A stretch of 64,000 nt of DNA from Brienomyrus brachyistius. Lineage: Eukaryota; Chordata; Actinopteri; Osteoglossiformes; Mormyridae. How positions within the stretch are numbered: the first letter of the stretch is position 1; each line of letters begins with the position of its first letter. Under the pieces are notes generated by a model. That model was given only the letters and a program-made list of their open reading frames with translations, searched no databases and was not told where the DNA came from. Made by a program: the position numbers and the translations under genes. This document shows positions 8,844 through 16,540 of the stretch, piece after piece. The stretch is taken from positions 11,553,863 to 11,617,862 of the forward strand of contig NC_064542.1 of NCBI RefSeq assembly GCF_023856365.1. The letters run 5' to 3'.

Positions 8844-10454
8844 TTGTTTCAAATACACATTCTCCTTGGACTTGACACTTGAGTCAGTCTGAGCATCACC
8901 CTGAGCCATCAGTTGTTTAATGTCATTTAGCAGTCTATTCATATCCTCATATGTCATAGTCGGTGCTGATGGGGTTGATTCCAGCTTATCCCTGGATCTC
9001 TCTGCTCCCTGCACTCTTGGTTTAGGCCCATATCCTGCTGAGGCGCCACCCTTTGACCAACAACCTCTCTTGAAATGTCCTACCTTACCACAGTGGTGGC
9101 AAGCATCCTTACTAGTGGTCTTACGCCTACCCTCATTGGTGACTACAGCTGATACCTTTCTCTTATGACTTGGACTGCTATGCGTTGTCTCATACCAGCT
9201 GCTAAGCAGACTTCCAATATCTGCAAAGGTCAAGTTACCTTCTTTCTGTTTCTGATTCAACGCTAGCTTTGTGGCATCATTTATTATGGAAAAATACTGC
9301 TGCATTACTAATGCCAGGAATGCGGGATCATTCCGCTGTGGTTGTGGAATTCCAGAATTTCTAGCATAACAATTAAACAGACGATTCATATAGGCCATAG
9401 GGTTTTCACCCTTCTCTGGCTTAGTGTCCTGGATCCGCCCCCAATTAGGCTGTGGATTGCCAATCAGGTTCAGCAGTGCTGTCTCTCTCTGCTGAACAGT
9501 TGCCCATTCACCATCAACAGCCATTCTGAGATTATCTGGGAGTGACTCCACTAGGTCTGCTGGTATAGTTAACTGTATTATTTGGCAGCAGTCTTGATTG
9601 TCTAGACCATTTGCCCTGGCTTGTCTCTCTAATTCAGACAAATATGGGCGAGGATCAGACGCACCATCCCATTTACCTACATTTCTGCATAAATTACCCA
9701 GCTCAGATGTAGATAGTGGAATATGCTCATGGATCTCCTGGTATTCATACTGTGCAGTGGCAGGCTGCCCGTCAACCTCAGCAGCTGCCCTTCTGCGTGT
9801 CCTGCGCTCTCTCACACGAAATGGTGCGACTTTAACTGGGCTCACATTAGCCCCCTCATCTGAAGTGTCACTATCACTATCAGAATCCACCGGCAGACTA
9901 ATGCCCAAGGCTGCAACATGTTCCTTGACCCGTTCTAACTTGCTCTTTAGAACAGTATCCTCATCCCCAGCACGCTTTTTATGCACTTCTGGGTTTTTAA
10001 TGCTTCTGGACCAAAGTGCCTCATAAGCATTCTGACACTTCTCCAGTTCCTTTTGGAGGAATGCATTAGCTTCCTTAGCTGCTTCCAGGCCCTGCCTAAG
10101 AGAGGCTACCAGTTGCCTCAGCTCAATGCTATTTTCTGCAGCTAACCGACGCTCTGCTCGACTAGCAGAGTTCTCCTGTTCGAGACTCACTATTCTGTCC
10201 CTCAATTCACCGATTGTACTCCTATGCTGAGTACCCTCAGACTGCGAACTTGCCAGTCTGCCCTTAATTTCTTGCTGTCCTTCCAGCAAGGCCTGTAACA
10301 CGTTAGCATGCCTCTGCTTTTTCTTGGAACATTTCATGTTCCTCTCCCTGCATGCCTCCTCTAGCCACTCTAGAGGGTCTAACTTATCTGTGAGAGATCC
10401 ATATGATCCCTCCTTGCAATGCTTTGCAACATATTCGATGGCCCACTCCATCAT
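8841..10454 (-). CDS. gag: gag: capsid polyprotein with coiled coil and one CCHC zinc knuckle
   Basis: The frame gives 537 aa from the first of two adjacent ATGs (10452-10454) to UAG. The frame is open to a GTG at 10499 but the ATG is the better start. Residue 2 is Met, not Gly, so there is no myristoylation signal. In order: a short acidic N-terminal region; a long Glu/Gln/Leu-rich segment (about residues 50-150) that should form a coiled coil; an Asp/Ser-rich acidic stretch followed by an Arg-rich cluster (about 190-225); a capsid-like region (about 245-430); and a nucleocapsid region with C-x2-C-x4-H-x4-C (about 452-465, positions 9060-9101) flanked by basic residues. Gag assembles the particle and binds genomic RNA. 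The long coiled coil is atypical of mammalian gammaretroviral Gag. Confidence 0.93.
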   Translation of the reverse strand: MMEWAIEYVAKHCKEGSYGSLTDKLDPLEWLEEACRERNMKCSKKKQRHANVLQALLEGQQEIKGRLASSQSEGTQHRSTIGELRDRIVSLEQENSASRAERRLAAENSIELRQLVASLRQGLEAAKEANAFLQKELEKCQNAYEALWSRSIKNPEVHKKRAGDEDTVLKSKLERVKEHVAALGISLPVDSDSDSDTSDEGANVSPVKVAPFRVRERRTRRRAAAEVDGQPATAQYEYQEIHEHIPLSTSELGNLCRNVGKWDGASDPRPYLSELERQARANGLDNQDCCQIIQLTIPADLVESLPDNLRMAVDGEWATVQQRETALLNLIGNPQPNWGRIQDTKPEKGENPMAYMNRLFNCYARNSGIPQPQRNDPAFLALVMQQYFSIINDATKLALNQKQKEGNLTFADIGSLLSSWYETTHSSPSHKRKVSAVVTNEGRRKTTSKDACHHCGKVGHFKRGCWSKGGASAGYGPKPRVQGAERSRDKLESTPSAPTMTYEDMNRLLNDIKQLMAQGDAQTDSSVKSKENVYLKQ

Positions 10455-10905
10455 TGTAGGTTCTGAGTATAAATTTAAACTCTCACAGTATAAACTCACA
10501 CAATATACCTACAGCGGTGGTTTACCTCAAGGACACAGGGTTACAATGTGGGGAACCCTGCTGGTGCTTCCTTACCAAAGCCCAGTTCCTCTACAAACAC
10601 ACCTCCTGTTTACCCTCTATTACTAATAAACAGGTCAAACCAGGAGAATTCTCATGCCTAAGTCTTGAATTACTCCCTATTTCCTATATTACTTTACTGT
10701 TCGTCTCAGCGGACGCCTGATATCGCCAACCAGTTATACTCACAAGCGTGATTCTTTCTGGGTCCTTCGGTTCGCAGAAGAAGGTGGCACGTCTGGAATG
10801 TTTTCTGGTCTGTCTTCTCTCTTAGGTGAAGAAATCTTCTCTCTTCTTGAGGAAGATATCAGCCAAAAAAAAAGTTCCCAGATGACTTCCAGTTGTTAGC
10901 CCCTT
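10455..10905 (-). other. Proviral leader (5' untranslated, packaging region)
   Basis: About 450 bp lie between the PBS and the gag ATG. No ORF of interest is present. GTGAGT on the minus strand at 10738-10743 (before ATAAC) is a candidate donor for the spliced env mRNA; a weaker one is at 10494-10499. The region should also hold the packaging signal, which cannot be located by eye. Confidence 0.55.
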
Positions 10906-10923
10906 CTCCTGGCTGGCTCGCCA
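10906..10923 (-). other. Primer binding site, tRNA-Arg
   Basis: The 18 bases TGGCGAGCCAGCCAGGAG on the minus strand are the exact complement of the 3' end, including CCA, of vertebrate tRNA-Arg(ACG) as I know it (...CTCCTGGCTGGCTCG-CCA). The site begins 6 bp after the 5' LTR. Most vertebrate retroviruses use Pro, Lys, Trp or His tRNAs; Arg was reported for the fish virus SnRV. Confidence 0.85.
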
Positions 10924-10929
10924 ATAAGA

Positions 10930-11386
10930 TGTAGGAAATCCACTTGCAGAGTCTCCGCAGTTTCAGCAAAATGATGGTTTATTGAACAGTAAAAATAATA
11001 CAATGTAATACAGTGTAGAGAGACACACCGGGTACTGAAAGGCAGCTCAGATACAAATTGAAGACAGTTCTTCACCCCCCTTTATACCCCAAAAAGCCCT
11101 CCCCACCAAGGTGTTGTGTGTAGGTGTTGTGAGTGAATTTACATATAAAGAGTGACCCCCTGGAGTGTGAGGATCCTGAGACAGGGACGGGACAGGACAG
11201 GGTGGGGACTTTTATGATCATTGTAATTAAATTCTTATCGCCTTATCTTATCCTTATCACCCTAGTGGTGCCGACTGGAACCCCCATTCTCTCCCTGGCT
11301 TCCCCCATGATCATAAATTCCTATTATTGTCTGTATTCAAATGATCAACCAAGAACCTTGGGGCATCTTTACTACTTTTCCTTACA
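10930..11386 (-). repeat. 5' LTR of the provirus (promoter-bearing)
   Basis: This 457-bp LTR appears identical to 2298-2754. The TATAAA box at 11081-11086 (minus) predicts transcription start near 11055, and AATAAA at 10978-10983 sets the R/U5 end shortly after. No regulatory disruption is visible, so the promoter may still work. Confidence 0.95.
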
Positions 11387-11390
11387 GTAA
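11387..11390. repeat. Target-site duplication gtaa, right copy
   Basis: This is the right partner of 2294-2297. Sequence identical to the other array units resumes directly after the LTR. Confidence 0.93.
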
Positions 11391-12275
11391 GGAAAGGAGG
11401 AGAGGGTTTGTTTGAGAACTTGAATGTTTAATTTTAATTTTACCAGGGTGACTGCTAGCAGCATGTAACTCTTCATGGAGGACGCGGAGGTGACTGTTTG
11501 GAATTTTATCATTTGACGTGATCCCCTACAGGCTGCTGGGCTACAGACACTGAGGGTCTGGTAACCTGGGTTATACTGTGGGATTTAAAAGGGTCTATGT
11601 TTCTTTGTTGATTGTTTCTTTGTACCTGTAGCATTGGAACGCTTCCTCTTGGTGTTGCTGTGCTGCGAGGGCATTAAGCATTCCTGCAAAGGACCAGACT
11701 AGCCACTGTTTTAGGTTTATTTGATAGGCTTGTAAGTTATAAGTGTAATTGTAGTATTGTATTTTGGGCGGTGGACATCGGCCGCTACCCTCTTATGTTT
11801 GTACATGGGATCTTTCTGTACAAGGCCGGATCCGCACAGGCTTTTGCTCTCTGCTGTTGGGGTGCCACACTGAGCGGACACTGTACTGTTGTGTGTAGTG
11901 TTTGTCGTGTTGCATGCTGTGTGGTTTTGCTCTTTGTCACCAGGGCCCTCCTGAGCTGAGAGCTGCGCGTGCCGATCTGACCTTACTATCTGGAGGATAG
12001 TCAGCCGCCCCCCCCCCCCAGCAACCTTCTTTGTTTGTCTAATTGATTTCAGATATTTGTAATAAAGTGGATTGGCTTTTATTTTTACATGCCTCTTTGT
12101 TGTCCCTTTGTGGGGAGGGTTCGAACTTAGCCACGTTACAGAAGGAACGTTAGGTGTTCCTCCTGCCCTTACCAGGCAGTGGCGTAGTCAGAGCAGTGTG
12201 GGTATTCTGTGCTTTGGGCCACAAGAAAGCACCGAAATGTTTTAAAGAAACTTTAGCGTTAACTTAAAATAAAAA

Positions 12276-12443
12276 AAGAATCAAGGAATAACCCTGTTAA
12301 TTCTTGTTTAAATTAACGGAAGAGAGTCGGCTCTTTAAAGAACTGTGTGGCTCTATGCGCATGCGCTACATGAGAGCGAGCCAGAGAGGAGAGCGCATTC
12401 GCTAATTTAATCAAGAATTAACCGCGTTATTCCTTGATTCTTG
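12276..12443. repeat. ~40-bp inverted repeat (hairpin) around a GCGC-rich loop
   Basis: The left arm 12276-12315 and right arm 12403-12443 are reverse complements with about five mismatches. The ~87-bp loop contains TGCGCATGCGC (about 12356-12366), the palindromic NRF-1 consensus. The structure recurs about 890 bp into every unit. It could be a degraded MITE or a cruciform-forming element. I see no transposase and did not define a target-site duplication. Confidence 0.75.
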
Positions 12444-12627
12444 TTGAAATGCTTAGAGCGTTTTAATTTATTATTCACATTAGCAGAAAAGTGCTTCGTT
12501 ACTTAATCCCCTATAACCATAACGTTTATTTGAAATAACAGGCGCTCCTCTGGTGTCGCCATTTTGAAACGGGCTGACCACTTCGGTCTATCGTTTCGAC
12601 CGCTTTTTTCAAACAGACCTGCCGATT

Positions 12628-12702
12628 ATGGCCGAGCTCTGGGACTCGCTCATTTCGCTGTTTAAATGCTTTCTTCAACCTAACACCGGTAAATACCGCT
12701 AA
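12628..12702 (+). other. Possible small plus-strand first exon (24-codon ORF)
   Basis: An ATG in reasonable context (gattATGg) opens a 24-codon ORF beginning MAELWDSLISLFKCF and ending at TAA 12700-12702. A possible splice donor CCG|GTAAAT lies at 12688/12689, inside the ORF. NRF-1-like (about 12356) and YY1-like (about 12557) sites lie upstream, as in TATA-less promoters. The element is repeated in every unit. No acceptor or second exon could be identified, so it may be a promoter-proximal exon of a noncoding RNA, or nothing. Confidence 0.2.
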
Positions 12703-13225
12703 AGTTTTCCCTTCTAATTATTTAAGCATGTTGATTAAATGTAATGAGTTTAAGTGCTTTCTTTTAAAACGACGTGCTGTATGTTAATTGGTTTCGCTTG
12801 TGCTTGTTTAAACTCGGCATTTGCTCTTCTGCTGCTTTCGGGCATGTTTGTACTTGTTTAAAATCCGCCTGCTTTTCTTTTAAAATAAAGCTAAAGTTTT
12901 TCTTAAACATTTTGGTGCTTGCTTTTAAAATACGCCGTGGCGCTTGTGCTTACTCCTAACAACACATGGCTGCGGCCGGACGGGTCCCCGCTGGACGTGT
13001 ATCTTACATTCATTCCGTTATATGTGTTATTCCTTAAAAACGTAATTAAAAATACAACATAAATACATGTAATGCATTTTCATTCTATTAAGGTTTAAAG
13101 GCAACCCTTATCACCCAAACCCCCTATCGGCAACACGTGTAATGGACATTTGGAATATTCCTGACATTTAACATCACCTACTCACATTCAATTGAAAACA
13201 CCTGTCTCTTCTTCGTTTTTAATGA

Positions 13226-13231
13226 TTTATT
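13226..13231 (-). terminator. Poly(A) signal of the array gene (copy 1; same offset in all copies)
   Basis: AATAAA on the minus strand lies 52-57 bp past the stop codon of copy 1. The same signal sits at the same offset in the other copies, for example 18378-18383 for copy 2. A short 3' UTR with a canonical signal is evidence that the minus-strand frame is a real transcription unit. Confidence 0.6.
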
Positions 13232-13282
13232 TACAAGTATTTACATAAGTAGTACTGATAGTGTTCTATGTCCAGTCTCATC

Positions 13283-14506
13283 TCATGCCTTGCTCTTCTC
13301 CACCATTGCCTTGTACTCCTCCTCCACCATTGCCTTGTACGTCTCCTTCACCATTGCCTTGTACTCCTCCTCCACCATTGTCTTGTACTCCTCCTCCACC
13401 ATTGCCTTGTACTCCTCCTCCAGTATTGCCTTGTACTCCTCCTCCTCCATTGCCTTGTACTCCTCCTCCTCCATTGCCTTGTACTCCTCCTCCACCATTG
13501 CCTTGTACTCCTCCTCCTCCATTGCCTTGTACTCCTCCTCCAGTATTGCCTTGTACTCCTCCTCCTCCATTGCCTTGTACTCCTCCTCCTCCATTGCCTT
13601 GTACTCCTCCTCCTCCATTGCCTTGTACTTTTCCTCCATTGCCTTGCACTTTTCCTCCATTGCCTTGCACTCCTCCTCCATTGCCTTGCACTCCTCCTCC
13701 ATTGCCTTGCACTCCTCCTCCATTGCCTTGCTCTTCTCCACCATTGCCATGCTCTTCTCCAAAATTGCCTTGTACTCCTCCTCCTCCATTGCCTTGTACT
13801 CCTCCTCCTCCATTGCCGTGTACTCCTCCTCCATTGCCGTGTACTCCTCCTCCTCCATTGCCATGTACTCCTCCAACACTGCCTTGTACTCCTCCAACAC
13901 TGCCTTGTACTCCTCCTCCTCCATTGCCTTGTACTCCTCCTCCAGTATTGCCTTGTACTCCTCCTCCTCCATTGCCTTGTACTCCTCCTCCATTGCCTTG
14001 TACTCCTCCTCCTCCATTGCCTTGTACTTTTCCTCCATTGCCTTGCACTCCTCCTCCATTGCCTTGCACTCCTCCTCCATTGCCTTGCACTCCTCCTCCA
14101 TTGCCTTGCTCTTCTCCACCATTGCCATGCTCTTCTCCAAAATTGCCTTGTACTCCTCCTCCTCCATTGCCTTGTACTCCTCCTCCTCCTCCTCCATTGC
14201 CGTGTACTCCTCCTCCTCCATTGCCGTGTACTCCTCCTCCTCCATTGCCATGTACTCCTCCAACACTGCCTTGTACTCCTCCAACACTGCCTTGTACTCC
14301 TCCTCCACCGCCACTGTCTGGCTCTCCTCCACCACCTTTGCCTGGCTCTCTACTACCATTGCCTTTTTTCCTTTCCCTTTTTTTGCAAAAAGCTTCTTTA
14401 GCCAGGATTTCTTTTTCTTTCCTCCTTTGTCCTTCCTTTCTAGGGCTTCCCCAGCGTCGTTTGGTTCCGCTGGCGGCCTAAAGCAATTCAGAAAAATCCA
14501 CTTCAT
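13283..14506 (-). CDS. Glu-rich tandem-repeat protein, copy 1 (407 aa)
   Basis: I do not recognise this protein. The first ~50 residues are unique: a hydrophobic start MKWIFLNCFRPP, then an acidic patch, then a strongly basic stretch rich in Lys (about 23-48). The rest is a run of 8-residue (EEEEYKAM type, 24 bp) and 7-residue (EEECKAM or EEKYKAM type, 21 bp) repeats. These are grouped in a ~125-residue super-repeat marked by LEKSMAMVEKSKA, present twice here. The tail ends KAMVEKSKA. The acidic, Ala/Met/Tyr-spaced pattern predicts a long helix, partly heptad-based. No signal peptide, membrane segment or catalytic motif is seen. ATG 14506 is chosen because the N-terminus is constant in all copies and a TATA box and AATAAA frame the ORF. 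Other frames are also open, only because the repeat is low in complexity. Confidence 0.6.
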   Translation of the reverse strand: MKWIFLNCFRPPAEPNDAGEALERKDKGGKKKKSWLKKLFAKKGKGKKAMVVESQAKVVEESQTVAVEEEYKAVLEEYKAVLEEYMAMEEEEYTAMEEEEYTAMEEEEEEYKAMEEEEYKAILEKSMAMVEKSKAMEEECKAMEEECKAMEEECKAMEEKYKAMEEEEYKAMEEEYKAMEEEEYKAILEEEYKAMEEEEYKAVLEEYKAVLEEYMAMEEEEYTAMEEEYTAMEEEEYKAMEEEEYKAILEKSMAMVEKSKAMEEECKAMEEECKAMEEECKAMEEKCKAMEEKYKAMEEEEYKAMEEEEYKAMEEEEYKAILEEEYKAMEEEEYKAMVEEEYKAMEEEEYKAMEEEEYKAILEEEYKAMVEEEYKTMVEEEYKAMVKETYKAMVEEEYKAMVEKSKA

Positions 14507-14568
14507 TTTGAGATGCGTCTTGTTCGAAATCAGATTTGTTTTGAACTGATACTGGTGCCTACAGCAGA

Positions 14569-14611
14569 ATTTATACCTTCAGAATGATGACATCAGAGTT
14601 GTCACGGTAAC
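14569..14611 (-). promoter_or_regulatory. Core promoter of the array gene, copy 1 (X-box-like, CRE-like, TATA)
   Basis: Reading the minus strand: GTTACCGTGACAAC (14598-14611) fits the RFX X-box GTNRCC-N-RGYAAC with one mismatch; TGATGTCATCA (14585-14595) resembles a CREB/ATF site; TATAAAT (14569-14575) follows, and the ATG is at 14506. The three elements span 43 bp. Equivalent blocks lie 63-105 bp before the ATG of every copy (copy 6 has one base changed in the CRE-like flank). An RFX plus CRE plus TATA layout is used by some testis-expressed and some MHC class II genes; any tissue is a guess. Confidence 0.5.
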
Positions 14612-16540
14612 ATTGTGTTCTAGAATTCAACTGTAGGTGCCATATTTGGTCAGTGGTTCAATTTTTTTTAATTCTCTGCATTTTTTATATGCTTTATTCA
14701 GCTCATATTCTGCAGCATATATTGTATGAATTTTCATATTTACCTTAATTAGTTTACTCGCAGATAATATTCTGTACTTGCAAACAATGCAGAAACCTAC
14801 CAAACATTGCCGGGCCGTTCCTGTGCTCACAGAGCGTAGTGAGCTTTACTTTACTCAGGAGGAGGACAGGCTCACATTTTCTGACCGTGGCCATGCTGTG
14901 CTATATTGTGAAAGGTGCTGAACTTAGTGATGAGACAGTTAATACCCAGATTCGGGAGATCGCCTCCTCAAAGTGAGGCCCAGTGACTTCAAGCTGGGAA
15001 TCGGGGCTTGCTAAGTTCATGCAATATCATGTGACCGATGACTTCCGATTCATCCTGAGGTGTAAGAGGCTTTGAATCCTATTGGCTCTTCAAAACTTTT
15101 ATATAAGTGAGATGATTCTAATTAGCAATGGTAGTGGAGGCCAGTTTAACCAAAGAACCAACCGCCAGATGATGGGTCACAGCAAGGAGGGGTATGGGGT
15201 TGGGTATCAGTGTTTGGGTACATTAAATGGAGGTGAGATAAAACATTTGGTAAGGTTTAGCAGCATCTGTAATATCCCTGCATTGTAGGCAGAGCTTTCT
15301 GGATAGATTCTGGACACACACACCCCTCTATTGGACAAATTGATTCAGAAAATGGATGGATGGAATGCAGTGTTTTTCATGTGTTTTCATGAGTGGAAGT
15401 GAACTTTTACAGAACTGAGTATTTGAGTAAGTAGGAGAAAAATCCATTTTTGATTAATCTTATTGCCTGTATTTTTGCCCCTTATTTTGAGCTGTTTTAA
15501 ATGCTGCACTGTTCAGTTGCAAATGGTAGGTCCCTCTGAATCCCATCTTCGCTTTACTCCACCTCCTGTTATTCACAGGTATCTGACTCTCGAATCCGGC
15601 TGAAATGATCCCAGTCGATTTTCCAATCTCCGCCTTTTCTATTTGGCAGAATGCACAGCCTGGATCCAAGCTGCCTTCCTTCCCAGTTGGAGTAACAGTT
15701 GGCTCCACCTGACACTATACCATTTAAACCCCAGCTGATCACAGAGCTTATTGCAGGATGTGCGTTTGTTCCTCTCCATGTGTTGTGGGGCTGCCATGCC
15801 TAACTCCTATAGTAAGGAGAAGGTCATAAACTTGTGTTCTTATATTTTAATAATTCTGAAATGGGTAAGAAATGAGCAGCAGGACGATATAGAGCTAAAA
15901 GTTGCGATTTTTCTAGCACTACGATGTAACCCAAGGAGAAAGGCAGCACTGCCTTGCTGAATGTGATTTCTGTGGCAAAAAGATGGTGATATTGCTGGCA
16001 AGCGGTCTTTTTATTAAACTCAAATGTAACTCTGTCAAAGTACAATTTTACCAGGGTCCGTTAAATGAACCCCCCAGAAGACAGAATGAAGCTGTAATTC
16101 ATACAGGTGGCAAAACTAAAATGTCTCTTGGTAATTTCATCAGGGCAGTGATGAAATTACAAATGTGCATGTTTTTGGCGAGTGATGGATGAGGTGATAT
16201 GAAACATGCAGTTGTCTATAATCGCTGCAGCTTTGGGGAAAGACTAGCATCCCTTTAAAATTCATTACATTAGGATGGCAGGCAGAGGTCACTGCAGTTT
16301 GGACGTGCCAGGAACAGACGAATAAAGCCAAGTAGAATGTATGGAACTTCCAGTCTTTCAGTAATATTTCACAGAGTAAGGCATAACTAAACGCACTGCT
16401 GAGAAAATGAGTGTAGAGGATTACAGTAGTATAATGCTAATCCCTACTATATACACTCCATATACGATACACATTTAATATACATTTATTGCTGCTGTGT
16501 TTTACAACTGGACATGGGGTGGGTTCTTTTTCCCTGTGGG

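Larger units (their letters stand above)
2298..11386 (-). mobile_element. Full-length endogenous retrovirus, epsilon/gammaretrovirus-like, tRNA-Arg primed
   Basis: The provirus is 9089 bp in minus orientation, in the order 5' LTR (10930-11386), PBS, leader, gag, pol, env, PPT, 3' LTR (2298-2754). The LTRs begin TG and end CA in the element sense, and I can find no difference between them, which points to recent insertion. Gag and pol are open with all catalytic motifs present; env has one in-frame TGA. Same-frame gag and pol separated by UAG is the gamma/epsilonretrovirus layout. From established knowledge, the fish virus SnRV was reported to use a tRNA-Arg primer, so a SnRV-like lineage is a reasonable inference. 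A pol phylogeny would settle it. Confidence 0.95.
11388..16540. repeat. Tandem array unit U1 (5153 bp)
   Basis: This is the first complete unit right of the provirus, defined from taaggaaagg to the next gtggg. From 11388 to about 13225 there is no convincing ORF. That stretch contains a C-tract (about 12008-12019), an AATAAA (about 12060), a ~40-bp inverted repeat (12276-12443), a YY1-like cgccattttg (about 12557) and a possible small plus-strand exon (12628-12702). From 13226 to 14611 lies the repeat gene with its poly(A) signal and promoter. From 14612 to 16540 is AT-rich sequence that I cannot assign. Units abut head to tail with no spacer. Confidence 0.95.

Noticed and set aside
8817..8850. 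Gag-pol ribosomal frameshift
   Set aside because: Gag and pol are in the same frame, so no shift is needed.
10497..10499. GTG at 10499 as gag start
   Set aside because: Two ATGs in frame at 10454 and 10451 lie 15-16 codons on and are preferred.
12118..12126. GGTTCGAAC, like a tRNA-type B box
   Set aside because: No A box at the right distance upstream and no tRNA or SINE head could be folded around it.
11464..12140. Solo LTR with ends TGTAAC...GTTACA and an internal AATAAA
   Set aside because: The ends pair and a poly(A) signal is present, but the flanks show no target-site duplication, so the boundaries may be chance.
13291..14320. Regular short repeats resembling a CRISPR array
   Set aside because: There are no unique spacers; the repeats are contiguous coding minisatellites in a fish-like genome.
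13261..14549. Long ORFs (270-526 codons) in other frames over the repeat gene in every unit
   Set aside because: They are consequences of a low-complexity 21/24-bp repeat with no stops in most frames. Only the MKWIFLNC frame has a constant unique N-terminus, a TATA box and a nearby AATAAA.
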